A stretch of DNA of 22,405 nucleotides from JACPFV01 sp035526825 (GTDB taxonomy: Bacteria > Pseudomonadota > Gammaproteobacteria > Nevskiales > Nevskiaceae). Below, in pieces: positions 15,572 to 22,405 of the stretch (position 1 is its first letter; each line of letters opens with the position of its first letter). The notes under the pieces were generated by a model. The model searched no databases. It was given only the letters and a program-made list of their open reading frames with translations, and had not been told where the DNA came from. The position numbers and the translations under genes are program-made. The stretch covers positions 1 through 22,405 of the forward strand of contig DATLBT010000039.1 in the NCBI GenBank assembly GCA_035526825.1, read 5' to 3'.

Positions 15572-16095
15572 GCCGGCTGGCCTGGGCGATGCTCGCGGCG
15601 GCGACGACGCTGCTGGCGGGCTGCGGCCGCGACATGAGCGACCTCGAGGATTACGCGCGCGAGGTCAAGGCGCGGACCTCGCGACAGATCGAGCCGATCC
15701 CGCAGATCAAGAACTTCGAGCCCTACGTGTACGAGGCTGGCGAGCGGCGCGACCCGTTCTTGCCGCTGCTGGCGTCGCGCGACGCCGCCGCAGCGGCCGC
15801 CGGTAGCGGCGGCAACGGCCTCAAGCCCGACACCGACCGCCCGAAGGAGCCGCTCGAGGAGTTCCCCATCGACGCCCTGCGCATGGTCGGCACCATCACC
15901 ATGCAGCAGCGCGGTTATGCGCTGATCAAGGCGCCCGATGCCGTGGTTCACCGCGTCAGCGTCGGCGACCACCTGGGGCAGAACTACGGAAAAATCACGG
16001 GCATCAGCGAAACCGAGGTCACCGTGATGGAAATCATTTTGGACGGCTTCGGCGGCTGGATGCAGCGCCCCGCCACGATCGCGCTGGTGCAGTAG
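15568..16095 (+). CDS. pilP: PilP, type IV pilus lipoprotein
   Basis: Inner-membrane-anchored lipoprotein that connects the PilN/PilO complex with the N0 domain of secretin PilQ. The 175-residue product has a short signal peptide ending in lipobox LLAGC, lipid-bearing Cys19. Next come a disordered linker with the FEPYVYEAGERRDPF segment that binds PilN/PilO, a low-complexity Ala/Gly stretch (about 69-84) and the beta-sandwich HR domain (about 95-170; MVGTI, GYALIKAPDAVVHRVSVGDHLGQNYGKI). The start is GTG 15568, overlapping the pilO stop; the next ATG (at codon 8) would remove the charged n-region. pilQ follows after 19 bases. Confidence 0.95.
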   Translation: MSRLAWAMLAAATTLLAGCGRDMSDLEDYAREVKARTSRQIEPIPQIKNFEPYVYEAGERRDPFLPLLASRDAAAAAAGSGGNGLKPDTDRPKEPLEEFPIDALRMVGTITMQQRGYALIKAPDAVVHRVSVGDHLGQNYGKITGISETEVTVMEIILDGFGGWMQRPATIALVQ

Positions 16096-16114
16096 GCGCA
16101 AGGGAGTCATTGCC

Positions 16115-18241
16115 ATGAATCGCACGTGTGTCTCGCCCCGGCCCGCCGCCGGCTTTCTCGGCGTCCTGCGAGGCCTGCTCGTCGGGACCGGCTTGCTGCT
16201 TGCGCCCCTCGCGCTGGCGCAGGACGCGCCCGCCCGCACCCTCGACGCGGTCGATGTCGTCTCGCTCGACAACGAGCGGATCCGTATCACGCTGACGCTG
16301 TCCAGTGCGGCGCCTGAGCCGGTCGTGTTTTCGGTCGACAAGCCGGCGCGGCTGTCGCTGGACCTCGCGGACACCAAGCTCGGCGTGACCGAGCGCTTCC
16401 GCCGCATCGGTACCGGCAAGGCGCGTTCGCTCGCACTGGCCGAGGCCCAGGGGCGCACCCGCGTGGTCGTCGAGCTTTCCGACCCGGTGCCTTACAACAT
16501 CCGCACCGACGGCAACAAGGTCATCGTCGACTTGCAGGGCACCCTGGTCGGCGCCGCGCCGGCCGGCGCCACCGGCCCGGCGGGCGTCGCCAGCGTGATC
16601 CAGTCGGTTGACTTCCGCCGCGGCGAGAAGGGCGAAGGCCGCGTCATCGTCAAGCTGGCCGACCCGCGCACCATCGTCGACGTCAAGGAGCAGGGCAACC
16701 GGGTTCAGGCGAGCTTCCGCAACACCGACATCGCGGCCGAGTTGCAGAAGCGCCTCGACGTGCTGGATTTCGCCACGCCGGTGAAGTTCATCGACATCGT
16801 CAAGGATGGCCGCAACACCAATATCTTCCTGACGCCGGTGGCCGGGGCGGATTTCGAGCAGGTCGCCTACCAGGCGCAGAACCAGTTCACCATCGAGCTG
16901 CAGCCGATTCCCGAGGACAGCGACGAGGCCAAGAAGCGTCGCGAGCAGGTTTACACGGGCGAGCGCATCTCCCTGTCGTTCCAGAACATCGACGTGCGCG
17001 CGCTGCTGCAGATCATCGGCGACGTCTCCGGCAACAACGTGGTGATCAGCGATGGCGTCAAGGGCGACCTCGCCATGCGCCTGATCAACGTGCCGTGGGA
17101 CCAGGCGCTGGACATCATCCTGCGCACCAAGGGCCTCGACAAGGATCAGCAGGGCAACGTCATGCTGATCGCGCCGCTCGACGAAATGGCTGCGCGCAAC
17201 AAGGCCCAGGGCGAGGCGCTCAAGCAGAAGGATGAAGGCGCGCCGCTGCGCTCCGAGATCATCCAGGTCAACTACGCCAAGGCCACCGACATGGCGGCCC
17301 TGCTCAAGGCAGGCAACAAGACACTGCTGTCATCGCGCGGGCAGGTTTCGGTCGACGACCGCACCAACACGCTGCTGGTGCTCGAGACGCGCGAGCGCCT
17401 CGGCGAGATTCGCAACCTGATCGCCCGGCTCGACGTGCCGGTGCGCCAGGTGCTGATCGAGTCGCGCATCGTGATCGCCAACAACGACTACAGCCGGTCG
17501 CTCGGTGCGCGCTTCGGCGTCACCGCCATCGACCAGGTCGGCAGCACCTTCCTGACGACCTCGGGCAGCGCGGCGGCGACCGACATCACCACTGACAGCG
17601 TCGACAACGACCCGACCACGCCGATCCTGATCGGCGCATTGGCCGACCGCTTCAACGTCAACCTCCCGGTCGCTGGCGGAAGCCGCATTGCATTCGGCGT
17701 GCTGGGCAGCAACTTCCTGGTCGACCTCGAACTTTCTGCGCTGCAGGCGGAAGGTCGTGGCGAGGTGCTCTCCACACCGCGCGTGGTGACCGCCAACCAG
17801 AAGGAGGCCTCGATCGAGCAAGGCGTCGAGATTCCTTACCAGGAGGCCTCGAGCTCCGGCGCGACCACGGTCGCGTTCAAGAAGGCGGTGCTCTCGCTGC
17901 AGGTGAAGCCGCAGATCACGCCGGACGACCGCATCATCATGGACCTCAACGTCAAGAACGACAGCCGCGGCCAGGACGTCAGCTCCGGGTCTGGCGGCCT
18001 GATCCCGTCGATCGACACGCGCGAGGTCAAGACGCAGGTGCTGGTCCAGAACGGCGAGACGGTCGTGCTGGGCGGCGTCTACCAGCAGACGCAGAACTAC
18101 TCGGTGACCAAGGTGCCGCTGCTCGGCGACGTGCCGCTGCTGGGCTACCTGTTCCGCACCAACCAGACGGTCAACAACAAGCGCGAGCTGCTGATCTTCA
18201 TCTCGCCGAAGATCCTGAGCGAAGGCATCAAGATCGACTGA
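16115..18241 (+). CDS. pilQ: PilQ, type IV pilus secretin
   Basis: Outer-membrane secretin forming the gated channel through which the pilus fibre exits. The 708-residue product has a Sec signal peptide (cleavage likely after ALA, residue 35), two AMIN domains that bind peptidoglycan (about 43-140 and 160-262), a secretin/TonB short N-terminal (N0) domain (about 280-365), an N1 domain (about 376-442) and the secretin barrel (about 445-703) with VLSTPRVVTANQKEASIEQGVEIPY, VPLLGDVPLLGYLF and the ending KRELLIFISPKIL. A clear AAGGGAG-type ribosome site precedes ATG 16115. It closes pilMNOPQ; an intrinsic terminator starts about 20 bases after the stop. PilF-type pilotin and motor genes are not in the window. 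Confidence 0.97.
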   Translation: MNRTCVSPRPAAGFLGVLRGLLVGTGLLLAPLALAQDAPARTLDAVDVVSLDNERIRITLTLSSAAPEPVVFSVDKPARLSLDLADTKLGVTERFRRIGTGKARSLALAEAQGRTRVVVELSDPVPYNIRTDGNKVIVDLQGTLVGAAPAGATGPAGVASVIQSVDFRRGEKGEGRVIVKLADPRTIVDVKEQGNRVQASFRNTDIAAELQKRLDVLDFATPVKFIDIVKDGRNTNIFLTPVAGADFEQVAYQAQNQFTIELQPIPEDSDEAKKRREQVYTGERISLSFQNIDVRALLQIIGDVSGNNVVISDGVKGDLAMRLINVPWDQALDIILRTKGLDKDQQGNVMLIAPLDEMAARNKAQGEALKQKDEGAPLRSEIIQVNYAKATDMAALLKAGNKTLLSSRGQVSVDDRTNTLLVLETRERLGEIRNLIARLDVPVRQVLIESRIVIANNDYSRSLGARFGVTAIDQVGSTFLTTSGSAAATDITTDSVDNDPTTPILIGALADRFNVNLPVAGGSRIAFGVLGSNFLVDLELSALQAEGRGEVLSTPRVVTANQKEASIEQGVEIPYQEASSSGATTVAFKKAVLSLQVKPQITPDDRIIMDLNVKNDSRGQDVSSGSGGLIPSIDTREVKTQVLVQNGETVVLGGVYQQTQNYSVTKVPLLGDVPLLGYLFRTNQTVNNKRELLIFISPKILSEGIKID

Positions 18242-18260
18242 TCCTTCCGGGGGAAAGGCG

Positions 18261-18290
18261 AAACGGGCGCTCGAGGCGCCCGTTTTTCTT
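18261..18290 (+). terminator. Intrinsic terminator after pilQ
   Basis: ACGGGCGC (18263-18270) pairs with GCGCCCGT (18276-18283) around a five-base loop, extended by two A-T pairs, and is followed by TTTTTCTT. It separates the pilus operon from aroK, which pseudomonad-type genomes often read in the same direction directly behind pilQ. Confidence 0.88.
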
Positions 18291-18298
18291 GATGGCCC

Positions 18299-18304
18299 CA
18301 TAAT
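18299..18304 (+). promoter_or_regulatory. Possible -10 box right before aroK
   Basis: CATAAT (18299-18304) lies just after the pilQ terminator. A -10 here would put the transcript start at about 18311-18313, that is at or next to the aroK ATG. I see no recognisable -35 box at the proper distance. Confidence 0.3.
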
Positions 18305-18312
18305 CCGCTCCC

Positions 18313-18846
18313 ATGCGCTCCCGCTCCAACATCTTCCTGATCGGCCCGATGGGCGCCGGCAAGACGACCGTAGGCAAACGCCTCGCGGAGCAGCGCGGCA
18401 TGGCCTTCGCGGATTCCGACCATGAGGTCGAGCAGCGCACCGGCGTCGACGTGGCCTTCATCTTCGAGAAGGAGGGCGAGGCCGGTTTCCGCCGGCGCGA
18501 AAAGCTGGTCATCGCCGAGCTCACCACGCGCAGCGGGCTGGTGCTGGCCACGGGCGGCGGCGCCGTGCTGGAAGCCGATAACCGCCAGAACCTGGCCGGC
18601 CGGGGTTTCGTGGTCTACCTGCGCGCCAGCGTCGATCACCAGCTGCGCCGCACCAGCCACAACGACAATCGGCCGTTGCTGCAGACGCCGGACAAGCGCG
18701 GCACGCTCGAGCGCTTGTTCGAGGTGCGTGACCCCTTGTATCGCGAGATTGCCGACCTGGTCCTCGAGACCGACGGGCGCAACGCGCGCACGCTGGCGCA
18801 GGAGATCGAGCAGCACCTCGACAGTCCCGTCGGGACCGCGCCGTGA
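18313..18846 (+). CDS. aroK: Shikimate kinase
   Basis: Phosphorylates shikimate to shikimate-3-phosphate with ATP, step five of the aromatic amino acid pathway. The 177-residue product has Walker A GPMGAGKT (11-18), the SDHEVE segment with Asp34 and Asp36, Arg60 in FRRRE and GGG at 81-83 for shikimate, and the NRPLL lid (119-123). Start ATG 18313 gives the usual family N-terminus (RSNIFLIGPMGAGK), but no Shine-Dalgarno is visible upstream (CCGCTCCC). The gene lies 71 bases after pilQ behind its terminator and overlaps aroB by GTGA, so aroK, aroB and dgt probably form one unit. Confidence 0.96.
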   Translation: MRSRSNIFLIGPMGAGKTTVGKRLAEQRGMAFADSDHEVEQRTGVDVAFIFEKEGEAGFRRREKLVIAELTTRSGLVLATGGGAVLEADNRQNLAGRGFVVYLRASVDHQLRRTSHNDNRPLLQTPDKRGTLERLFEVRDPLYREIADLVLETDGRNARTLAQEIEQHLDSPVGTAP

Positions 18847-19922
18847 CCGCGCGCACGCTGCGCATCGAGCTCGGCGCGCGCGCCTATCCGATCCGCATCG
18901 GCCACAAGCTGCTCGGCGACGCCGCCAGCTATCCCGAGTTGCGCGGCCGGCCCTTGCGACTGGTCACCGACCGGCACGTCGCCGTCCACTACCTGACGCC
19001 GCTGCGCCGGGCGCTGGCGCTCGACGAGCCGCACTGCCTGGTGCTCGAGCCCGGCGAATCGCAGAAGACCTTTGACAACGCCGGACGCGTGGTCGACTGG
19101 CTGCTCGGATCGCGTTTGCCGCGCGACGGCGTGGTGGTGGCGCTCGGTGGTGGCGTGATCGGCGATCTCGCCGGCTTCTGCGCCTCGATCTGCCAGCGCG
19201 GCGTCGATTTCGTGCAGGTGCCCACCACGCTGCTCGCGCAGGTTGACTCGTCGGTCGGTGGCAAGACCGGCGTGAATCACCCGCAGGGCAAGAACCTGAT
19301 CGGTGCGTTCCACCAGCCGGTAGCGGTCGTCGCCGACCTCGAGACGCTGAAGACCCTGCCGCGCCGCGAGCTGCTCGCCGGCCTCGCCGAGGTCATCAAG
19401 TACGGCATGCTCGGCGACGTCGCGTTTTTTGGCTGGCTCGAGCAGCACCTCGACGAGTTGCTCGCGCTAGGGCCCACCGCGCTAACCAGCGCGGTCGAGA
19501 AGTGTTGCCAGATGAAGGCGAACATCGTCGTCGAGGACGAGCTCGAGTCCGGGCCGCGCGCGCTGCTGAACCTCGGCCATACCTTCGCGCACGCGATCGA
19601 GGCGCACACCGGCTTCGACGCGTGGCTGCATGGCGAGGCCGTAGCGGTCGGCCTGTGCATGGCGGCGGACCTGTCCGCGCGCCTTGGCTGGATCGACGCT
19701 GCCGACGCGGTGCGCTGCCGCGCGCTGGTGGAGCGCATCGGTTTGCCGTCGAAGCCGCCGGCCGGGCTCGCGCCGGCCCGCTTCCTCGAGCTGATGGGCC
19801 ACGACAAGAAGGTCCAGGACGGCAAGCTGAGGCTGGTGCTGCTGCGAGCGATCGGCCGGGCGGTGGTCACCGCGGATTTCGACGCGGACGCGCTGCGCGC
19901 CACGCTGGCCGCCGCCGCATGA
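18843..19922 (+). CDS. aroB: 3-dehydroquinate synthase
   Basis: Converts DAHP to 3-dehydroquinate, the second step of the shikimate pathway, using NAD and a divalent metal. The 359-residue product (E. coli: 362) has the NAD-binding ALGGGVIGDLAGFCAS (100-115), the QVPTTLLAQVDSSVGGKTGVNH segment (from 125) and metal ligands Glu183 (LAEVIKYG), His246 (LGHTFAH) and His263 (LHGEAV). The start GTG 18843 overlaps the aroK stop (TGA 18844-18846); ATG of dgt overlaps its own stop. All catalytic segments are intact. Confidence 0.97.
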   Translation: MTARTLRIELGARAYPIRIGHKLLGDAASYPELRGRPLRLVTDRHVAVHYLTPLRRALALDEPHCLVLEPGESQKTFDNAGRVVDWLLGSRLPRDGVVVALGGGVIGDLAGFCASICQRGVDFVQVPTTLLAQVDSSVGGKTGVNHPQGKNLIGAFHQPVAVVADLETLKTLPRRELLAGLAEVIKYGMLGDVAFFGWLEQHLDELLALGPTALTSAVEKCCQMKANIVVEDELESGPRALLNLGHTFAHAIEAHTGFDAWLHGEAVAVGLCMAADLSARLGWIDAADAVRCRALVERIGLPSKPPAGLAPARFLELMGHDKKVQDGKLRLVLLRAIGRAVVTADFDADALRATLAAAA

Positions 19923-21043
19923 CGCTCGCGCCCTACGCCGCCCACCCCGATCGTTCGCGCGGCCGGCGCTTCGACGAGCCGCCCCCGGGCTCGCGCAGCG
20001 AGTTCCAGCGCGACCGCGACCGCATCGTCCACTCGACGGCGTTCCGCAGGCTCGAGTACAAGACCCAGGTCTTCGTCAACCACGAGGGCGACCTGTTTCG
20101 CACGCGGCTGACGCACTCGCTGGAGGTTGCGCAGATCGCCCGCACGCTGGCGCGTAACCTTGCGCTCAACGAAGACCTTGCCGAGGCGGTCGCGCTCGCG
20201 CACGACCTCGGCCACACGCCGTTCGGCCATGCCGGGCAGGACGCACTGAACGCGTGCATGCGCCCGTACGGCGGCTTCGAGCACAACGCGCAGTCGCTGC
20301 GCGTGGTCGACGAACTCGAAGACAAGTACGCGACGTTCCGCGGCCTGAACCTCACGTTCGAGGCGCGCGAAGGAATCCTCAAGCACTGCTCGGCGCGCCG
20401 GGCACGCACGCTTGGCGCGCTCGGCGAGCGCTTCCTCAAGCGGCGGCAGCCCGGCCTCGAGGCCCAGCTCGCGAACCTCGCCGACGAGATTGCGTACAAC
20501 AACCACGACCTCGACGACGGCTTGCGCGAGGGCCTGCTGACGATCCAACAACTCGAGCAGGTGCCACTGGTCGCTCGTCACCTCGCGATGGCACGCAAGG
20601 CGTACAAGCGCCTGTCGGCCAAGCAGCTGCGTCATGAAACCGTGCGCCGCCTCATCAATACGCTCGTGAGTGACGTCGTGCGACAGAGCCAGGCGAACCT
20701 CGCCGCTGCAGCGCCGGCAGACATCGATGCGGTCCGCGCCCAGAAGAAGCCGATCATCGCTTTCAGCGCGCCGATCCGGAAGGAAGCCACGGCGCTGAAA
20801 CGTTTCCTGTTCAAGAACCTGTACCGGCACCCGCGCGTCCACAGAAATACGCGGCAGGCCCATCGAGTGATCGCCGGGCTGTTCCCGGCCTTCCTGGCCA
20901 CGCCCGCCCGCATGGGTGCCGAGCAGGCCGCCGCAGCGCGCAAGGCGCGCGACACCGCCGGCCGCGCGCGGGTGGTGGCGGACTACATCGCGGGCATGAC
21001 CGACCGCTTTGCGCTCGACCAGCACGAGAAGCTCGCCGGCTGA
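19919..21043 (+). CDS. dgt: dGTPase-like HD-domain deoxynucleotide triphosphohydrolase
   Basis: Member of the deoxyguanosinetriphosphate triphosphohydrolase-like family (type 2), which removes triphosphate from dNTPs and so affects the dNTP pool; specificity of type 2 enzymes is not certain from sequence. The 374-residue product is shorter than E. coli Dgt (505) and fits the type 2 group. Visible are FRRLEYKTQVF, RTRLTHSLEVAQIAR (His66), AHDLGHTPFGHAG (His95-Asp96, His99, His104) forming the HD metal centre, GGFEHNAQS and the later LADEIAYNNHDLDDGL with the fourth metal ligand. The start is ATG 19919 in an ATGA overlap with aroB, implying coupled translation. It occupies the place between aroB and gltB. 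Confidence 0.93.
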   Translation: MTLAPYAAHPDRSRGRRFDEPPPGSRSEFQRDRDRIVHSTAFRRLEYKTQVFVNHEGDLFRTRLTHSLEVAQIARTLARNLALNEDLAEAVALAHDLGHTPFGHAGQDALNACMRPYGGFEHNAQSLRVVDELEDKYATFRGLNLTFEAREGILKHCSARRARTLGALGERFLKRRQPGLEAQLANLADEIAYNNHDLDDGLREGLLTIQQLEQVPLVARHLAMARKAYKRLSAKQLRHETVRRLINTLVSDVVRQSQANLAAAAPADIDAVRAQKKPIIAFSAPIRKEATALKRFLFKNLYRHPRVHRNTRQAHRVIAGLFPAFLATPARMGAEQAAAARKARDTAGRARVVADYIAGMTDRFALDQHEKLAG

Positions 21044-21051
21044 AAGGCAGG

Positions 21052-21080
21052 TTGTGCCCCCGCGCGACCGTCCGTAAGAT
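21052..21080 (+). promoter_or_regulatory. Sigma70-like promoter for gltB
   Basis: TTGTGC (21052-21057), a 17-base spacer and TAAGAT (21075-21080), just behind the dgt stop. A start near 21087 gives a leader of about 90 bases. In the 135-base gap there is also the odd palindrome GCGACGGTCGC (21155-21165) just before the ribosome site AAAGG (21166-21170). Confidence 0.5.
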
Positions 21081-21178
21081 TGCTGCGCAGCGGCAATCCA
21101 CAACCAGAAAACGGACCCCGCGCCCTCCGCAAGGAGCGGCCCGGATCGTTGGGTGCGACGGTCGCAAAGGTACTGAGC

Positions 21179-22405
21179 ATGCTTCCCGTGAACGGGCCGG
21201 TTGGCCCGACTTCGGCCTCTCCCCGCCCCTCTCATTCGCGTGAGGGCCAGCCCGAGCAGGGCCTGTACCGGGAGGCCTTCGAGCGCGACTCCTGCGGCTT
21301 CGGCCTGATCGCCCACATGGACGACCAGGAAAGCCATTGGCTGGTGAAGACCGCCATCGGCGCGCTGCATCGCATGACCCACCGCGGGGCCATCGCCGCC
21401 GACGGCAAGACCGGCGACGGCTGCGGCCTCCTGATGAAGAAGCCGGACGCGTTCTTGCGCGCGCGCGCCGCGGAATGCGGCTTCGAGCTGGGCACGAACT
21501 ACAGCGCCGGCAACATCTTTTTATCGCAGGACAAGGCGCGCCGTGAGCGCCAGAAGAAGGCGCTCGACGAGGCGTGCGGGCACCACGGCTTGAAGCTGGT
21601 CGGCTGGCGCCTCGCGCCGACTGACCCGGCCGCGTGTGGCGCGGAAGCACTGAAGACCCTGCCGCACGTCGAGCAGGCGTTCGTCACCGCGCCGGAGGAC
21701 ATGCACAAATTCGAATTCGAGCTGCGCCTGTTCAAGGCGCGGCGCCGCGCCGAGAAGCAGTGCGACGCCGACGGCGACTTCTACGTCACCCACCTGTCAT
21801 GCCGCGTCATCGTCTACAAGGCGCTGGTGATGCCCGAGTACCTGCCGGTGTTCTACAAGGACCTGCACGACGAGACGCTGGAATCCTCGATCTGCGTGTT
21901 CCACCAGCGTTTTTCGACCAACACCCTGCCGAGCTGGCGGCTGGCGCATCCGTTCCGCTTCCTAGCGCACAACGGCGAGATCAACACGATTTCAGGCAAC
22001 CGCAAGTGGGCGCAGGCGCGCGCGCGCAAGTACCAGTGCGAATCGCTGCCCAACGTCGACGAGATCTCGCCGCTGGTGTCGATGTCGGGCTCGGACTCGC
22101 AGTCGCTAGACAACATGCTCGAAGTGCTGCTCGCGGGCGGCATGGACATGTTCGCTGCGCTGCGCGCGCTGGTGCCGCCAGCCTGGCAAAACATCGAGAA
22201 CCTCGACCCCGACGTCCGCGCGTTCTACGAGTACAACAGCCAGCAGATGGAGCCGTGGGACGGGCCGGCCGGCATCGTGCTGACCGACGGCCGCTACGCG
22301 GTGTGCGCCACCGACCGCAACGGCCTGCGGCCGACGCGCTACGTGATCACGCGCGATCGCCACATCACGCTCGCTTCCGAGGTCGGCGTGTGGGACTACG
22401 ACCCG
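21179..22405 (+). CDS. gltB: Glutamate synthase (NADPH/GOGAT) large subunit, 3' part outside the window
   Basis: Transfers the amide nitrogen of glutamine to 2-oxoglutarate, giving two glutamates; with glutamine synthetase it is a main ammonium-assimilation route. 409 codons are visible, open to the window end, out of roughly 1,480 in the family. This is the N-terminal class II glutamine amidotransferase domain: FERDSCGFGLIAH with Cys39 (TGC 21293-21295), which becomes the N-terminal nucleophile after removal of a 38-residue propeptide, then THRGAIAADGKTGDGCGLL, CVFHQRFSTNTLPSW, FRFLAHNGEINTISGNRKW, SGSDSQSLDN and TDRNGLRPTRY. ATG 21179 has AAAGG eight bases upstream. The small subunit gltD is normally downstream and would lie outside the window. 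Confidence 0.97.
   Translation, partial: MLPVNGPVGPTSASPRPSHSREGQPEQGLYREAFERDSCGFGLIAHMDDQESHWLVKTAIGALHRMTHRGAIAADGKTGDGCGLLMKKPDAFLRARAAECGFELGTNYSAGNIFLSQDKARRERQKKALDEACGHHGLKLVGWRLAPTDPAACGAEALKTLPHVEQAFVTAPEDMHKFEFELRLFKARRRAEKQCDADGDFYVTHLSCRVIVYKALVMPEYLPVFYKDLHDETLESSICVFHQRFSTNTLPSWRLAHPFRFLAHNGEINTISGNRKWAQARARKYQCESLPNVDEISPLVSMSGSDSQSLDNMLEVLLAGGMDMFAALRALVPPAWQNIENLDPDVRAFYEYNSQQMEPWDGPAGIVLTDGRYAVCATDRNGLRPTRYVITRDRHITLASEVGVWDYDP

Noticed and set aside
17330..18301. 323-codon minus-strand frame opposite pilQ
   Set aside because: Shadow of the secretin gene; no family resemblance.
19277..21382. 701-codon open frame on the minus strand across aroB, dgt and the gltB start
   Set aside because: It lies opposite three certain genes, has Arg/Ala/Val-rich low-complexity composition with no recognisable domain, and long antisense frames are expected in high-GC DNA with strong third-position bias.

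Overview
The window is a gene-dense, high-GC (clearly above 60%) chromosomal segment with core housekeeping genes of the gammaproteobacterial type. The strongest clue is the gene order ponA <- -> pilMNOPQ - aroK - aroB - (dgt) - gltB. From general knowledge this is the Pseudomonas/Xanthomonas-type arrangement, with dgt in the slot where pseudomonads carry a DamX/SPOR gene. I infer a free-living, type IV-piliated gammaproteobacterium near Xanthomonadales/Nevskiales/Steroidobacterales-like groups; genus cannot be set from this sequence. There is no tRNA, rRNA, CRISPR array, prophage, transposase or other mobile gene. No gap longer than about 185 bases lacks a gene; the largest is the ponA/pilM divergent region, 13090-13272.

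Left part (1-4289, minus strand): a large membrane-anchored hybrid-sensor histidine kinase without receiver domain (three-fold MxPxTAxxF membrane module, PAS, PAS, GAF, HisKA, HATPase), then sufE, then qmcA, which is cut by the window start. Divergent from the kinase is a nucleotide/heme/RNA housekeeping cluster (4359-7012, plus): rph, rdgB, hemW and a 62-residue Cys-rich CPXCG protein, with stop/start contacts throughout. rpmE (with a good promoter and a clear terminator) and gltA follow as separate units.

Middle (8798-13089): a perfect 18+18 base palindrome lies between gltA and an AI-2E-family permease. The permease gene converges, with a 4-base CTAG stop overlap, on a conserved gene of unknown function that is downstream of ponA (penicillin-binding protein 1A), both on minus.

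Right part (13183-22405, plus): pilM-pilN-pilO-pilP-pilQ is a tight operon for the type IV pilus alignment complex and outer-membrane secretin, with a sigma70-like promoter in front and an intrinsic terminator behind. aroK-aroB-dgt follow, joined by GTGA and ATGA overlaps; aroK has no visible Shine-Dalgarno. Finally gltB (glutamate synthase large subunit) starts behind its own promoter-like sequence and runs off the window end, with its mature N-terminal Cys visible.

I did not find a convincing undescribed biological system. The most worthwhile leads are the palindrome at 8821-8862, the three-fold repeat in the kinase sensor module, the unknown gene at 9932-10564, the SD-less aroK start and the position of dgt. 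Several starts are GTG (sufE, rdgB, the CPXCG gene, pilP, aroB and perhaps the unknown gene), chosen from overlap and family N-termini.
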